Notes: a model not told the origin generated them from the sequence alone. 64,000 bases of DNA from Morococcus cerebrosus (GCF_022749515.1 NZ_CP094242.1:1798001-1862000), one strand, 5' to 3'; positions 48,268 to 57,710 are shown, numbered from the stretch's first letter. Numbers and translations: made by a program.

Positions 48268-48317
48268 GGGAAGAGGCCGTCTGAAAAATGGGAATACGGT
48301 ATTTTAATGGAAACGGC

Positions 48318-48354
48318 AAAGGTCGTCTGAAAAGATGTTTCAGACGACCTTTTG
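48318..48354. repeat. Inverted uptake sequences between uvrD and the YgjP-like gene
   Basis: AAAGGTCGTCTGAAA and complement with a T4 run, lying between two divergent gene starts. It is a hairpin with no gene end next to it. Confidence 0.65.
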
Positions 48355-48412
48355 CTTGCATTCCACGATGCAAACGCTATATCCTCCACCTAAAATCCAT
48401 TCTTCCGAAACC

Positions 48413-49105
48413 ATGACCCGCCTTCTCCATACTCTTGCCGACGGCACGCAAATCACCGTCGAACTCAAACGCAGTGCCAAGAAAAATCTGATTCTTCGCC
48501 CCGTCAATACGCAAACGGTCAGCATCAACGTCCCACCCTTCTTTCAAGACCGCGCGTTGGCAAACTGGCTGACGGCAAACGAAACGATATTGCGGAATAC
48601 GCTTGCCAAAACGCCCGCACATCCCATTCCCCACCCAAACTTACCCGAGTGGATTTGGTATCGGGGAGTAAAGGCCAAGCTGGGTACCCACAGCCAAAGC
48701 CATATCCGCATCACGTCGTCTGAAATCCTGCTTCCCCGAAAAGAGACCGCCGCACAAATCGACCACCTGTGCCGCCTGTTGAACGAACGCGCCCGCGAAT
48801 ACCTGCTGCCCCGCCTTGAAAAACACGCAGCCGAAACAGGGCTGACTCCCGCTGCCACAGACCTGAGCAACGCTAAAACCTTTTGGGGCGTATGCCGCCC
48901 GCACACCGGCATCCGCCTCAATTGGCGGCTGATCGGCGCGCCCGAATACGTCGCCGACTATGTCTGCATCCACGAACTCTGCCACCTCCGCCACCCCGAC
49001 CACAGTCCGCGCTTTTGGCATTTGGTGAACACGCTGACGCCGCATACCGACAATGCTAAAAGTTGGCTGAAGGCGCACGGGCAGGAATTGTTTGTTCTTG
49101 GGTGA
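48413..49105 (+). CDS. YgjP/DUF45 family metallopeptidase-like protein
   Basis: The 230-residue protein contains a zincin motif, IHELCHLRHPDHSPRFW, with HExxH residues at about 192-196 and a third ligand in the following His. DLSNAKTFWGVCRP (normally WGSC) and LNWRLIGAPEYVADYVCIHELCHL are the YgjP signature. Frame extension to 48335 would cross an uptake-sequence hairpin, so the ATG at 48413 is preferred. An uptake core encodes SSE. Substrate is unknown. Confidence 0.85.
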   Translation: MTRLLHTLADGTQITVELKRSAKKNLILRPVNTQTVSINVPPFFQDRALANWLTANETILRNTLAKTPAHPIPHPNLPEWIWYRGVKAKLGTHSQSHIRITSSEILLPRKETAAQIDHLCRLLNERAREYLLPRLEKHAAETGLTPAATDLSNAKTFWGVCRPHTGIRLNWRLIGAPEYVADYVCIHELCHLRHPDHSPRFWHLVNTLTPHTDNAKSWLKAHGQELFVLG

Positions 49106-49274
49106 AGGGTAACCGTAGCGTGGGCTTCGCCCGCGAGAATCCGCCCTCTCCCGTCTGACGAGAGAAGGTGGGAGAGAAGGTGGCTTTTGTCCCTTGTTCC
49201 GTATATTTGCAAGCCACCCTATCCCAGCTTTCCCCCGTCGGATAATGGGAAGGGATCAAGCTGCTGTAACTGAA

Positions 49275-49320
49275 AAAAGGTCGTCTGAAAAACCTATTTC
49301 AAGCTTTTCAGACGACCTTT
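49275..49320. terminator. Uptake-sequence terminator, convergent
   Basis: AAAAAAGGTCGTCTGAAAA and complement with T run, between the YgjP-like gene and the AI-2E-family gene. The preceding 170 bp contains a dispersed GTAGCGTGGGCTT repeat and no gene. Confidence 0.8.
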
Positions 49321-49341
49321 CATCTATATTTCAAACACTAT

Positions 49342-50415
49342 CTAAATCAGCTTTTGCTGCTTTAACTCATTCTTCAGATACGCATAATAAACCGGTGCGA
49401 CGATGATGCCGCCGACGCCGAAAATCCGTTCGAACACGACCATCGCCACCAAGAGTTCCCATGCGCTTGATTCGATTTCCGAACCGATGATTTTCGCGTT
49501 CAGGAAATATTCGAGCTTGTGGATGACGACCAGAAACACCAGCGAAGCGACCGCCACATATAAAGACGCGCCGAGGCTCAAGATGATAATGATGGTGTTG
49601 GAAATCAGGTTGCCCGCGACGGGAATCAGCCCGACGATGAAGGCGATGACCAACACGGTTAGCTTAAACGGCAACTCGACGCCGAAAAGCGGCAGGATCA
49701 GATAGAGGTACACGCCCGTCAGCGTGGTATCGATCAACGAGATTTTGACCTGCGCCAGAAACACACGTTCGAAGCTGGTTTCAAAATTGACAATCCGCCG
49801 CACCAGTTCTGCCTTGAAGGGCGGCATTTTGCGGCGGTTTTTGCGCATGTTGAGGCGGTGGAAACTGAGCATCGCGCCGATGATGATGCCGATAAGAATG
49901 TACACGAACGAGGTGAAGCTGTTTTTGCTGATGCGCGTCAGCGCGGCGCTGTATTCTTCAATCAATTTGACCGCATAGGCTTTGATTTCGGCGGTATTGT
50001 TGGGCAGCATGTTCAAAACCGACTGCGGCAGGCTGCTGCTGTTTTTCGTGTCTTCCAGAATCGCCGCCAGCTTGGTCAGCATGACGGGGATATGCCCGCC
50101 GTGAATCAGGTGGTAAATCCCCAGCGACATCAAGAGGATAACCGTCAATACGATGCCTATGGTCAGCGTGGTCGAAATCAGGTTGATATTGTGCGCGTTG
50201 AGCGATTTGTGCAGAAACGTATTGCGCGCGAGCGTACGGCGGCGCAGCCAAAGAATCAGGCCGTTGGTCTTAGTGATGAAGACGTAGGTCAGGATGACGG
50301 CGAGCAAAAGCGGCAGAAAGTGGAAATACAGCACCGCAAGCAGGGCAAGCCCCATCAGGATGTAGGATGCATTGCGGAATCGGGGGTGTTCGAAAATCAT
50401 CGGGTGTAATGCCAT
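49342..50415 (-). CDS. AI-2E family permease
   Basis: The 357-residue inner-membrane protein has about seven to eight hydrophobic helices with a long soluble loop (about residues 140-200) between them. The C-terminal pattern LPLFGVELPFKLTVLVIAFIVGLIPVAGNLISNTIII and EYFLNAKIIGSEIESSAWELLVAMVVFERIFGVGGIIVAPV is that of the AI-2E/PerM transporter family. Members move varied substrates, so the name should not be read as proof of autoinducer export. The start at 50415 is chosen over 50436. Confidence 0.8.
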   Translation of the reverse strand: MALHPMIFEHPRFRNASYILMGLALLAVLYFHFLPLLLAVILTYVFITKTNGLILWLRRRTLARNTFLHKSLNAHNINLISTTLTIGIVLTVILLMSLGIYHLIHGGHIPVMLTKLAAILEDTKNSSSLPQSVLNMLPNNTAEIKAYAVKLIEEYSAALTRISKNSFTSFVYILIGIIIGAMLSFHRLNMRKNRRKMPPFKAELVRRIVNFETSFERVFLAQVKISLIDTTLTGVYLYLILPLFGVELPFKLTVLVIAFIVGLIPVAGNLISNTIIIILSLGASLYVAVASLVFLVVIHKLEYFLNAKIIGSEIESSAWELLVAMVVFERIFGVGGIIVAPVYYAYLKNELKQQKLI

Positions 50416-50655
50416 GAAATATATAAATTTAAACAATCAAGCTATGAGGTGCGATTAATAAAGCAGGACAAGGGGGTTAACCCTCCTTTTGAAACTTTAT
50501 TTCAATTTCGCTCGAGCTGACTTCGGTTTACAAACAAACCGTTACAATAAAAACTCAATCGCACCAATTGGTTATGCGGTTGTCTTTACGCAAATTGCCA
50601 TTTGGCATTTGACGGAATGATTTTATCAGACAAATTTCCCGAAAGGATATTACAC

Positions 50656-50952
50656 ATGAAAACATTGTCTAAATTGACCTCTCTCGTTCTTGTTTCTGCC
50701 GGTCTGATCGCTGCTCCTGTGGCTATGGCACAACCTGCTTCCGGCAAAGCCGCTAAAGCAGAACACGTTCACAAAAAAGCCAATAAAGCTAAAAAACAAG
50801 CCAACGAATTGAAACAAGACAAAGCCGCCGAAGCTGCAACAACTGAAGCCACTTCCGCCGATGCCGAAACCAATGCGTTGGGCGAACAAGGTCAGGCTGC
50901 AACCCAAACCGCACCCGCAGCCACTCCGACCGAACAAGCTCCTGCAAAATAA
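50656..50952 (+). CDS. Small secreted Ala/Lys/Gln-rich protein
   Basis: The 98-residue protein begins with a clear signal peptide (MKTLSKLTSLVLVSAGLIAAPVAMA, cleavage near residue 25). The mature part is low-complexity: a His/Lys-rich start (KAEHVHKKANKAKKQANELKQDKAAEA) and an Ala/Thr/Gln tail. It is likely disordered and periplasmic or surface-attached. The ribosome binding site GAAAGGA is 11 bases before the ATG. The 240-bp gap upstream shows no gene. I do not know its role. Confidence 0.75.
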   Translation: MKTLSKLTSLVLVSAGLIAAPVAMAQPASGKAAKAEHVHKKANKAKKQANELKQDKAAEAATTEATSADAETNALGEQGQAATQTAPAATPTEQAPAK

Positions 50953-51060
50953 GCAGGATGATAGTGGACTGAATTAAAAGAGGGATTTCATTTCCCACGC
51001 ACCGTTTTGACGGCTGTCGTCCTTTTTGAATTTAGCCCATTAAATGTCTACCGCAGGCAA

Positions 51061-51091
51061 AAGGTCGTCTGAAGATTTCAGACGACCTTTT
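51061..51091. terminator. Compact uptake-sequence terminator
   Basis: AAGGTCGTCTGAA directly followed by GATTTCAGACGACCTTTTG. It lies between the small secreted protein and the convergent efflux gene. Confidence 0.85.
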
Positions 51092-51103
51092 GCCGTTCAC
51101 GAT

Positions 51104-52336
51104 TCACACATATTCGCTTTTATCGTTTTCCTTCCAAGCCTGATGCGAGCAGAGCCAAAGCAACACAATCCCGCACGCCGTCGAGGCCAGCATCATGCCC
51201 GCCATCACCAACGCAGAACCATTGTGCAGCCGCGTCGCCAACAGCCCCACGCTTGCGCCGATGATGGATTGGAACACGCCCAATACCGCGTTTGCGCTGC
51301 CGCTTTCCTGCTTGAAATAAGCCATAAAACAAGCTTGTGTGTTCGCGCCGACCAAGCCCTGCGTGCCTACCGAAAACATTACACAAAGCACCAAAGCCCA
51401 CATCGGCGGCAGTCCCATCGACCAGACCAGCAGTACCATCGTCAGGTTCGCCACAAACTGCACGATAATGCCCCATTTCAAAATACTTTGCGGGTGCGCC
51501 CCCGTTTTCAGCCGCCATGCCGTGATGCGGTTAAACGAAGCCATCGTGAGGATGTTCAGCGCAAACACCCAAGCGTATTGGCGCGGCGTAACATGGTACA
51601 GCTTTTGGTAAACAAAAGACGATTCCGTCAAAAATGCAAACATCGACGCAAAGCTGAATGCCTGAAAAAACAGATAGCCCATCGCCGCCCGCGTCTTCAG
51701 CACTCTGGCGAACCTGCCCGCCACTAGTCCGAAAATGTCCATCCCGATTTTGCCCGTCTGCTTTGGACGCGGCAGGAAAGCAAACACCAAGATGAACAAA
51801 ATAAACGAATACGCCGCCAAAAAACCGAAAATAAAACGCCAGCCGCCCAATTCCTGCAACAGAGAGCCGAACATAGGTGCAATCAGCGGCACGACCATCA
51901 GGATAATGCCGATTAAGGCAAACATTTGCGCCGCCTCCCTGCCCGAATAATAATCGCGCACCATCGCCCCGACGATGACCACCGTCATCCCCGCTCCGAA
52001 CGCCTGTACGGCACGCAGGTTCAAAAGCCCGTCCACCGACTGCACCATCGTCAGCGCGGCAACGGCCGCAAAATAAATGCTCAAACCGACCAAAGCCACC
52101 GGTCTGCGCCCCTTGATGTCCGAAACCGCGCCGCCGACAATTTGCCCGAACGCCACACCGAACATAAACAAAACCAAGCTCTGCTCAATGCGGTGTATAT
52201 CCGCGCTCAGCGACTGCGCCATTTCCGGAATGGCTGGCAGGTAGGCATCGACCGAAAACGGCATCAGGGCAACCAACATCGCCATCAAAACCGCCATTTG
52301 CTTTTCGCCCAGCGGGGCGGGGGTGGATTGGGACAT
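51104..52336 (-). CDS. Bcr/CflA-type drug efflux MFS transporter
   Basis: The 410-residue inner-membrane protein has 12 predicted helices. LMPFSVDAYLPAIPEMAQSLSADIHRIEQSLVLFMFGVAFGQIVGGAVSDIKGRRPVALVGL is the DHA1 (Bcr/CflA) entry signature, and RAVQAFGAGMTVVIVGAMVRDYY is motif C-like. Members export drugs or small metabolites with protons. No regulator is adjacent. Confidence 0.9.
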   Translation of the reverse strand: MSQSTPAPLGEKQMAVLMAMLVALMPFSVDAYLPAIPEMAQSLSADIHRIEQSLVLFMFGVAFGQIVGGAVSDIKGRRPVALVGLSIYFAAVAALTMVQSVDGLLNLRAVQAFGAGMTVVIVGAMVRDYYSGREAAQMFALIGIILMVVPLIAPMFGSLLQELGGWRFIFGFLAAYSFILFILVFAFLPRPKQTGKIGMDIFGLVAGRFARVLKTRAAMGYLFFQAFSFASMFAFLTESSFVYQKLYHVTPRQYAWVFALNILTMASFNRITAWRLKTGAHPQSILKWGIIVQFVANLTMVLLVWSMGLPPMWALVLCVMFSVGTQGLVGANTQACFMAYFKQESGSANAVLGVFQSIIGASVGLLATRLHNGSALVMAGMMLASTACGIVLLWLCSHQAWKENDKSEYV

Positions 52337-52457
52337 AAGGGACTTTCAGAATGTTCAAACGAAACAAACCGCCCTGACATATCCTAGGCGGTTGAAATAA
52401 AAAGAAGTATATCATGTTTTCATACCAGGCCGCAGCATACTCCCCCTATTCACAAAG

Positions 52458-52499
52458 AGGTCGTCTGAAAAACGTCCCGACAGATTTCAGACGACCTCT
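52458..52499. terminator. Uptake-sequence hairpin before the DUF7832-like gene
   Basis: GAGGTCGTCTGAAAA and complement lie between two divergent starts (52336 and 52551), so its role as a terminator is doubtful. Confidence 0.55.
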
Positions 52500-52550
52500 C
52501 CCGTTTTCCGTTACAATAAACACCCTCCGAATCACAGCACATGACCGTCC

Positions 52551-53015
52551 ATGTACGACAACATCCGCTTCCACCTAGACGAAGAATATCCCGAAGGACT
52601 GCCGTCCGAAAACGCCGCCACGCATATCGGCATGTACTGGATATGGGCGGCGCAGACAGGGCTGGCGAATCCCGTTTGGCAAACTGCCCCCGAAAGCGCG
52701 GAAGATTTCGCCAATATGCTCAAAGGCAGAACCAGCGGTCGCCGCTTCCTACTCAAACACATGGACGGCGCGCTCACGCCCGACGACTTCACCGAACAAG
52801 GGCAGAAATTCACCTCCTATTACTACGACAATGAAGAAGACGGCTACAGTGCATTTTTAGAAGACTACGTCCGCACCCTCGACACCCCGTCGCTCGGCGG
52901 CTTCTACCACGTCCCCAACACCCCCGAAATCTACAAACGCCTCAAACCCGTCTTTCAGGCAGCATTTGAGCAATGGAAAAACCATTTGGCATCCACAGTC
53001 GGAGAGCAACCGTGA
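52551..53015 (+). CDS. DUF7832-like hypothetical protein
   Basis: The 154-residue protein shows the pattern YDNIRFHL...LPSENAATHIGMYWIWAAQTGLANP...LLKHMDGALTPDDFTEQGQKFTSYYYD...YHVPNTPEIYKRLKPVFQAAFEQWK, which follows the DUF7832 family. No function is established. Its stop codon overlaps the GTG start of gmhB by three bases (GTGA), so the two genes are translationally coupled. Confidence 0.75.
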   Translation: MYDNIRFHLDEEYPEGLPSENAATHIGMYWIWAAQTGLANPVWQTAPESAEDFANMLKGRTSGRRFLLKHMDGALTPDDFTEQGQKFTSYYYDNEEDGYSAFLEDYVRTLDTPSLGGFYHVPNTPEIYKRLKPVFQAAFEQWKNHLASTVGEQP

Positions 53016-53590
53016 AACTCATCATCCTTGACCGCGACGGCGTCATCAACCAAGACCGCGACGACTTCGTCAAATCCGCCGACGAATGGATACCCATAGA
53101 AGGCAGCATGGACGCCATCGCCTTCCTCACCCAGGCAGGTTACACCGTCGCCGTCGCCACCAACCAATCCGGCATCGGCCGCAAATACTTCACCGTCCAA
53201 GACCTGACCGAAATGCACGCCAAAATGCACCGCCTCGTCCGTCAGGCGGGCGGCGAAATCGACGGCATCTGGTTTTGCCCGCACACCGCCGCCGACAACT
53301 GCGACTGCCGCAAACCCAAACCCGGCATGATTTACGACATCCTCGAACGCTTCAAAGCCAACCCTGCCAAAACCTGGCTGGTCGGCGACAGCCTGCGCGA
53401 CCTGCAAGCCATGCACGAAGCCGGCGGCAAAACCGCGCTCGTCATGACCGGCAAAGGCAAGAAAACCCTGTCGCAACAGGAAAAAGAATTACCCGAAAAC
53501 ACCCAAATCTTCGACAGCCTGCTCGCCTTCTCCCAATACATCATGCAGGAAACCGCACAAGACCGTGCAGACGGACAGGAAAACCCGTAA
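53012..53590 (+). CDS. gmhB: D-glycero-beta-D-manno-heptose 1,7-bisphosphate 7-phosphatase
   Basis: The 192-residue HAD-family enzyme removes the 7-phosphate in the ADP-heptose pathway for lipooligosaccharide. The nucleophile is in ILDRDGVINQD, the Thr in ATNQSGIGR, and the C-terminal WLVGDSLRDLQAM holds the metal site. The zinc site CPHTAADNCDCRKPKPGM is typical of GmhB. The start is GTG at 53012, because the longer frame from 52973 lies inside the upstream gene. Confidence 0.93.
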   Translation: MKLIILDRDGVINQDRDDFVKSADEWIPIEGSMDAIAFLTQAGYTVAVATNQSGIGRKYFTVQDLTEMHAKMHRLVRQAGGEIDGIWFCPHTAADNCDCRKPKPGMIYDILERFKANPAKTWLVGDSLRDLQAMHEAGGKTALVMTGKGKKTLSQQEKELPENTQIFDSLLAFSQYIMQETAQDRADGQENP

Positions 53591-53737
53591 CAGCCGTATT
53601 CAGCAATCTGCCCCTCTCCTGTCCGGCGGGAAAGGGTCGGGGAGGGGATGGCCCTACGGCCTTTATGCCCCGTATCCGCCTCCCTCCTAGCCCCCAGACG
53701 GAGAAAAGAACAAGATTGCCGTTGCAGTTTAGTTAAA

Positions 53738-53783
53738 GAGGCCGTCTGAAACCTTGTCCGCGGCCAAATTTTCAGACGGCCTT
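53738..53783 (+). terminator. Uptake-sequence terminator in the other dialect
   Basis: AGAGGCCGTCTGAAA and complement: both arms use GCCGTCTGAA, unlike almost all other hairpins in the window. Confidence 0.75.
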
Positions 53784-53805
53784 CGCAAAAAAGAAACCTA
53801 AACAG

Positions 53806-53908
53806 CCGTCATTCCCGCGCAGGCGGGAATCCAGACTGTCAGTATTCAGAAATATTCAAAGGTTACTGTAATCCCAAACTCTGGATTCCCGCCTGCGCGG
53901 GAATGACG
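53806..53908. repeat. dRS3 pair (NIME-type unit)
   Basis: ATTCCCGCGCAGGCGGGAAT (53811-53830) and ATTCCCGCCTGCGCGGGAAT (53885-53904) enclose about 54 bp. Left of it (53591-53737) is spacer with a GGGGAGGGG stretch. It occupies the gap before plsC. Confidence 0.9.
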
Positions 53909-53988
53909 AAATGAGTGTTCCTGATTTGAAGGTTACTATATATTTTGTCCCACCCCGTTTTCAGACGACCCATCCGACAGGTAAAAAC

Positions 53989-54741
53989 ATGCTCCTCATC
54001 CGCAATCTGACCTACTGGTTCATCCTCAGCACCAGCCTGATTTTACTTTTCCCCTTCATGCTCCTCGCCCTGCCCGTCCAAGGAGGCGCGCACAAAATGG
54101 CGCAAATTTGGGTACGCATCCTCAACTGGTCGCTCAAACACATCATCGGACTCAAATACCGCCTCATCGGTGCCAAAAACATCCCCGATCGCCCCTCCAT
54201 CATCTGCGCCAAACACCAAAGCGGCTGGGAAACCCTCGCCCTGCAAGAAATTTTCCCGCCGCAGGTTTACGTCGCCAAACGCGAGCTGTTCAAAATCCCC
54301 TTTTTCGGCTGGGGCCTGAAACTCGTTAAAACCATAGGCATAGACCGCAGCAACAGCCGCGAAGCCAGCAAACAACTGATGGAACAAGGCATGGCGCGCA
54401 AAAACGAAGGCTACTGGATCACCATTTTCCCCGAAGGCACACGCCTGCCGCCCGGCGAAAAAGGCCGCTACAAACTCGGCGGCGCGCGCATGGCGAAAAT
54501 GTTTGAAATGGACATCGTCCCCGTCTCCCTCAACAGTGGCGAATTTTGGCCGAAAAACGCCTTCCTCAAACACCCCGGCACCATCACCGTCGTCATCAAC
54601 CCCGTCATCCCCCACGGCAGCGGTACGGAAGCCGAATTGATGGCGGAATGCGAAAAACGGATTGAAACGCAACAACCTCTTATCGAAGGAAAAGGACCGT
54701 TCGCCGCAAAAAATAAGAAAACAACAGCATCGCTATCATGA
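53989..54741 (+). CDS. plsC: 1-acyl-sn-glycerol-3-phosphate acyltransferase
   Basis: The 250-residue membrane-bound enzyme makes phosphatidic acid from lysophosphatidic acid. An N-terminal membrane helix (about 7-30) is followed by the acyltransferase motif CAKHQSGWETLALQ, where the usual HxxxxD is HxxxxE, and by FPEGTRLPPGEKG. IVPVSLNSG is the third conserved block. The frame extends upstream to 53911 but only through a repeat and an uptake sequence, so the ATG at 53989 is used. Confidence 0.92.
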   Translation: MLLIRNLTYWFILSTSLILLFPFMLLALPVQGGAHKMAQIWVRILNWSLKHIIGLKYRLIGAKNIPDRPSIICAKHQSGWETLALQEIFPPQVYVAKRELFKIPFFGWGLKLVKTIGIDRSNSREASKQLMEQGMARKNEGYWITIFPEGTRLPPGEKGRYKLGGARMAKMFEMDIVPVSLNSGEFWPKNAFLKHPGTITVVINPVIPHGSGTEAELMAECEKRIETQQPLIEGKGPFAAKNKKTTASLS

Positions 54742-54742
54742 T

Positions 54743-54779
54743 AAAAGGTCGTCTGAAAATCAGTTTTCAGACGACCTTT
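54743..54779 (+). terminator. Uptake-sequence terminator of plsC
   Basis: AAAAGGTCGTCTGAAAATC and complement with T run, immediately after the stop codon. Confidence 0.85.
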
Positions 54780-54814
54780 AGCTTACATGAGAGTGTAGGA
54801 AATCATCGAATTGT

Positions 54815-55726
54815 TTACACCACAGATTGAGAGAAATAAGCCTGCAAGGCCTCAAACGGCGTATCGCCGTTCAAACTTCGATACGGCTTCACCGTGTTAT
54901 AGAAATTATAGTGGATTAAATTTAAATCAGGACAAGGCGACGAAGCCGCAGACAGTACAGATAGTACGGCAAGGCGAGGCAACGCCGTACTAGTTTAAAG
55001 TTAATCCACTATAATAAAGCAGCACAACTCCTTTTACCGGTGTTCCGGACTCTCAAACGACTGTTTCTCATGCCACATCTCCATCAGGGTACGGATAACC
55101 CGCCCCGCCTTACCGTTGGTCTGCGGACGGGCAAACCGGGTAAACTTTTGACCAATCCCGTTCTCGTAACAGACTACACCGAAAGCATGGTTGGCCGAGC
55201 CTTTGTATTCCGTACCGTTGTCGGAGTAAACGCACTCAATCAGGTATGGGCAGGGATCAATCAGGTGTTCGGTCAGAAACTTGGCGGCGCTGTCTGCGGT
55301 TTTGTCCGGCAAAATGGCGGCGTATAGCTCCCTTGAGAAATCGTCAATGGCGACAAACAGGTAATCCCGCTTATCGGTGGCTTTCTGCCCTTTGAGCAGC
55401 GGCAGCCGTTTGGTGTCGAGATGCACCAGCTCTCCGGGGTAGGATTTATTGTAGCGTTTGGCCTGCTTTTTGAGTTTTTCCTGAATGCTGCGTTCTACCT
55501 TGGCCAGGCGTTTCATTCCGTACTTTGCCTGTTTGAAACGGTTGTTGGTACTGGTTTGCGGTTTGAGCAGCTTGGCCCTTGCGGCTTTAAGGGCGCGGTA
55601 AATGGTGACGCGGCTGACTTGGTAGCGGCGTGCCGGGGAGGTGACGCTTTCCTTTTCCTGCGTGTAGGCCGGCCAAATAGCTTGGCGGTGGTGCGGGGTG
55701 AGGCGGGTGTTTTTGTGCATGTTCAT
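54815..55726 (-). pseudogene. IS481-family transposase, broken by a stop codon and a Correia element
   Basis: From MNMHKNTRLTPHHRQAIWPAY (55726) the frame encodes a helix-turn-helix and an integrase core (HLDTKRLPLLKG, VAIDDFSRELYA, VYSDNGTEYKG). After SFESPEHR a TAA stop occurs, then 20 bases on a Correia element (54907-55013). Beyond it the frame resumes as [29 protein letters not shown] and ends at 54815. Removing the element with one TA restores [12 protein letters not shown] in frame. Confidence 0.85.
54907..55013. repeat. Short Correia element inside the IS481-type transposase
   Basis: 107-bp form with TATAGTGGATTAA ends, orientation as the copy at 55756 and with only two differences from it. 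It sits at a TA site in the transposase coding sequence. Confidence 0.93.
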
Positions 55727-55755
55727 GTGTGAAGTAATCCGAATACCAATGGAAA

Positions 55756-55862
55756 TATAGTGGATTAAATTTAAATCAGGACAAGGCGACGAAGCCGCAG
55801 ACAGTACAGATAGTACGGCAAGGCGAGGCAACGCCGTACTGGTTTAAAATTAATCCACTATA
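55756..55862. repeat. Short Correia element upstream of the IS481-type transposase
   Basis: 107-bp form at a TA site just inside the right end of the IS remnant. Its sequence creates a spurious 5' extension of the transposase frame. Confidence 0.93.
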
Positions 55863-55902
55863 CTGTAAACAACGCTACTGGTTTCTAAAGGTCAAAATTA
55901 GA

Positions 55903-55949
55903 AAAAGGTTGTCTGAAAAAACAAATTTTATTTTTTCAGACAACCTTTT
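55903..55949 (-). terminator. Terminator of the phosphate transporter, altered uptake sequence
   Basis: Stem AAAAAGGTTGTCTGAAAAAA and complement, 15 bases past the pit stop codon. Both arms read GTTGTCTGAA, one base away from the uptake core, so pairing is kept while uptake function is likely lost. Confidence 0.85.
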
Positions 55950-55963
55950 CACTTTCGAAACAG

Positions 55964-57538
55964 TTAGAAAACCACCTGCAACACCAAATAAGAGATCACA
56001 GACAAAACTGCGGCTGCGGGCAAGGTAATTACCCATGCCAAACCGATGGGTTTCATCAGTTTCCAGTTGGCATTGCGGTTAACCAAGCCGATCCCCAAAA
56101 CCGCTCCGACCAGGATATGGGTACTCGATACAGGCAACCCCATGAATGATGCACCCATCACAACGGCGGCAGCGGAAAGTTCGGCCGCAAAACCCGAAGC
56201 GGGATGCATTTCCGCCAGACTGGTTCCGACGGTCTTGATAACCTCTTTACCGACAAACCATAACCCGACAATCAATGCGATACCAAAGGTCAACATAGCG
56301 ATAGGCGGGACGGCATTTTGCGCGGTAATGCTGTTGGTACGCAATGCATCCATAATGGCGGCAAACGGTCCAATGGCATTGGCAATATCATTTGCTCCGT
56401 GGCTGAATGCAAAGCCGCATGCGGTAAAAACCTGCATCCAAGAAAACATTTGAAAGGTTGATTTGCCAAGGTCTTTGCGTTTGAGACTTTTGGCGAATAC
56501 GAATGTCGCCATCCAAATCGCCGCGCCGACCATGAAGATAATCAGGAAACTGTTGACATTGCTCATGCCCAAATGCAAGTTGTTCAATCCTTTGAAAATC
56601 AGCATTGCAGCAATCATCATACCGCCTATCGAGCCGATAAAGGGAACCCAGGAATGAAGGGCTTTATAGGAATCGACATTGTTTTTCCGGTTATCCAATT
56701 CATACAGCCCGCGATAATAGTCAGACTGTAATTCGGAAGGTTCGAAATCGGGTTCGTCGTAAATCTGCGCATCGTGCGCTACTTTGGTTGCATATTCGAC
56801 TTTTTCAGTTTCACTAAGGGCTTCAAAGAAAAGACGGTGCTGCTCTTTGTATGACTTCTTTTCCTGCTTGATGGTTTTAAGCGTTCCTTCTGCCCAGTCG
56901 TTGTAGTCTAATACGTTTTTCTTAATACGGGAGAAAACGAGGTAGGAAACCAACCCACCCAACATCGGGGATAATACCCATGAAAGGGCAATCTCTCCAA
57001 GCTTACCCCATTGGATAAGCGTACCCGCATCAATTTTGTGCATAAACGCCATACACAACGCACTGCCGACAATACCGCCGATAATGGCGTGGGTAGTCGA
57101 CACCGGCAGCCCCTTACGCGAAGCAAACAAAAGCCATAATGCCGCTGCCAAAAGGGCTGACATCATAATGAAGACGAATTGCATGGGTTGCAAATCCAAC
57201 CCGTTCAAATCGACAATACCTTTACGGATGGTATCTGTAACTTCGCCACCCGCTATAACGGCTCCGCTGACTTCAAATACAGCGGCAATCAAGAGTGCCT
57301 GCGGGATGGTCAGCGTGCCGGAGCCGACACTGGTTCCGAACGAGTTGGCAATATCGTTGCCACCGACATTAAATGCCATAAATACGCCGAACATCGTGGC
57401 AATGATGAAAAGTATAGGATTGTTGTAATGGGTATATCCCAGACCCCAATAAATAAAATAGCCGACCATGCCCACCAGCATAGCGGCAAAAGCGGCGTTA
57501 ATAAGCTTCAAGTTCGCACTCGATTGAGTTTGAGCCAT
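55964..57538 (-). CDS. pit: Inorganic phosphate transporter, PiT family
   Basis: The 524-residue inner-membrane symporter has two repeated PiT halves: [22 protein letters not shown] (about 60-80) and [18 protein letters not shown] (about 390-410), with [18 protein letters not shown] and [18 protein letters not shown] as their partners. A cytoplasmic charged domain (about 245-325, [25 protein letters not shown]) lies between them, as in the large bacterial PitA-type proteins. The start at 57538 matches [21 protein letters not shown]. Confidence 0.92.
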   Translation of the reverse strand: MAQTQSSANLKLINAAFAAMLVGMVGYFIYWGLGYTHYNNPILFIIATMFGVFMAFNVGGNDIANSFGTSVGSGTLTIPQALLIAAVFEVSGAVIAGGEVTDTIRKGIVDLNGLDLQPMQFVFIMMSALLAAALWLLFASRKGLPVSTTHAIIGGIVGSALCMAFMHKIDAGTLIQWGKLGEIALSWVLSPMLGGLVSYLVFSRIKKNVLDYNDWAEGTLKTIKQEKKSYKEQHRLFFEALSETEKVEYATKVAHDAQIYDEPDFEPSELQSDYYRGLYELDNRKNNVDSYKALHSWVPFIGSIGGMMIAAMLIFKGLNNLHLGMSNVNSFLIIFMVGAAIWMATFVFAKSLKRKDLGKSTFQMFSWMQVFTACGFAFSHGANDIANAIGPFAAIMDALRTNSITAQNAVPPIAMLTFGIALIVGLWFVGKEVIKTVGTSLAEMHPASGFAAELSAAAVVMGASFMGLPVSSTHILVGAVLGIGLVNRNANWKLMKPIGLAWVITLPAAAVLSVISYLVLQVVF

Positions 57539-57710
57539 GGAAGTTTTCCTTTGGAAATACGAAAGTTGGCAGATTCGGAATCTCGACCTAATTGTAACCT
57601 TTTTACAATCTTTCTTGAAATATTTCTTTATCTTCTCCAATCCTGAATCCAAATAAAATCTGAAACAGCGTTACAATGTTTCTTTTTGCCTACTTCAAAA
57701 TCACAATTTT

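Larger units (their letters stand above)
54811..55872 (-). mobile_element. Decayed IS481-type element carrying two Correia insertions
   Basis: TTGTTTACA at 54811-54819 is an inverted match to TGTAAACAA at 55864-55872, so these are likely the element ends. Between them lie a broken transposase and two 107-bp Correia elements in the same orientation. No clear target duplication was found. Confidence 0.6.

Noticed and set aside
47089..48330. 413-codon open frame antisense to uvrD
   Set aside because: Val/Ala/Phe-rich shadow without motifs, ending in the divergent leader.
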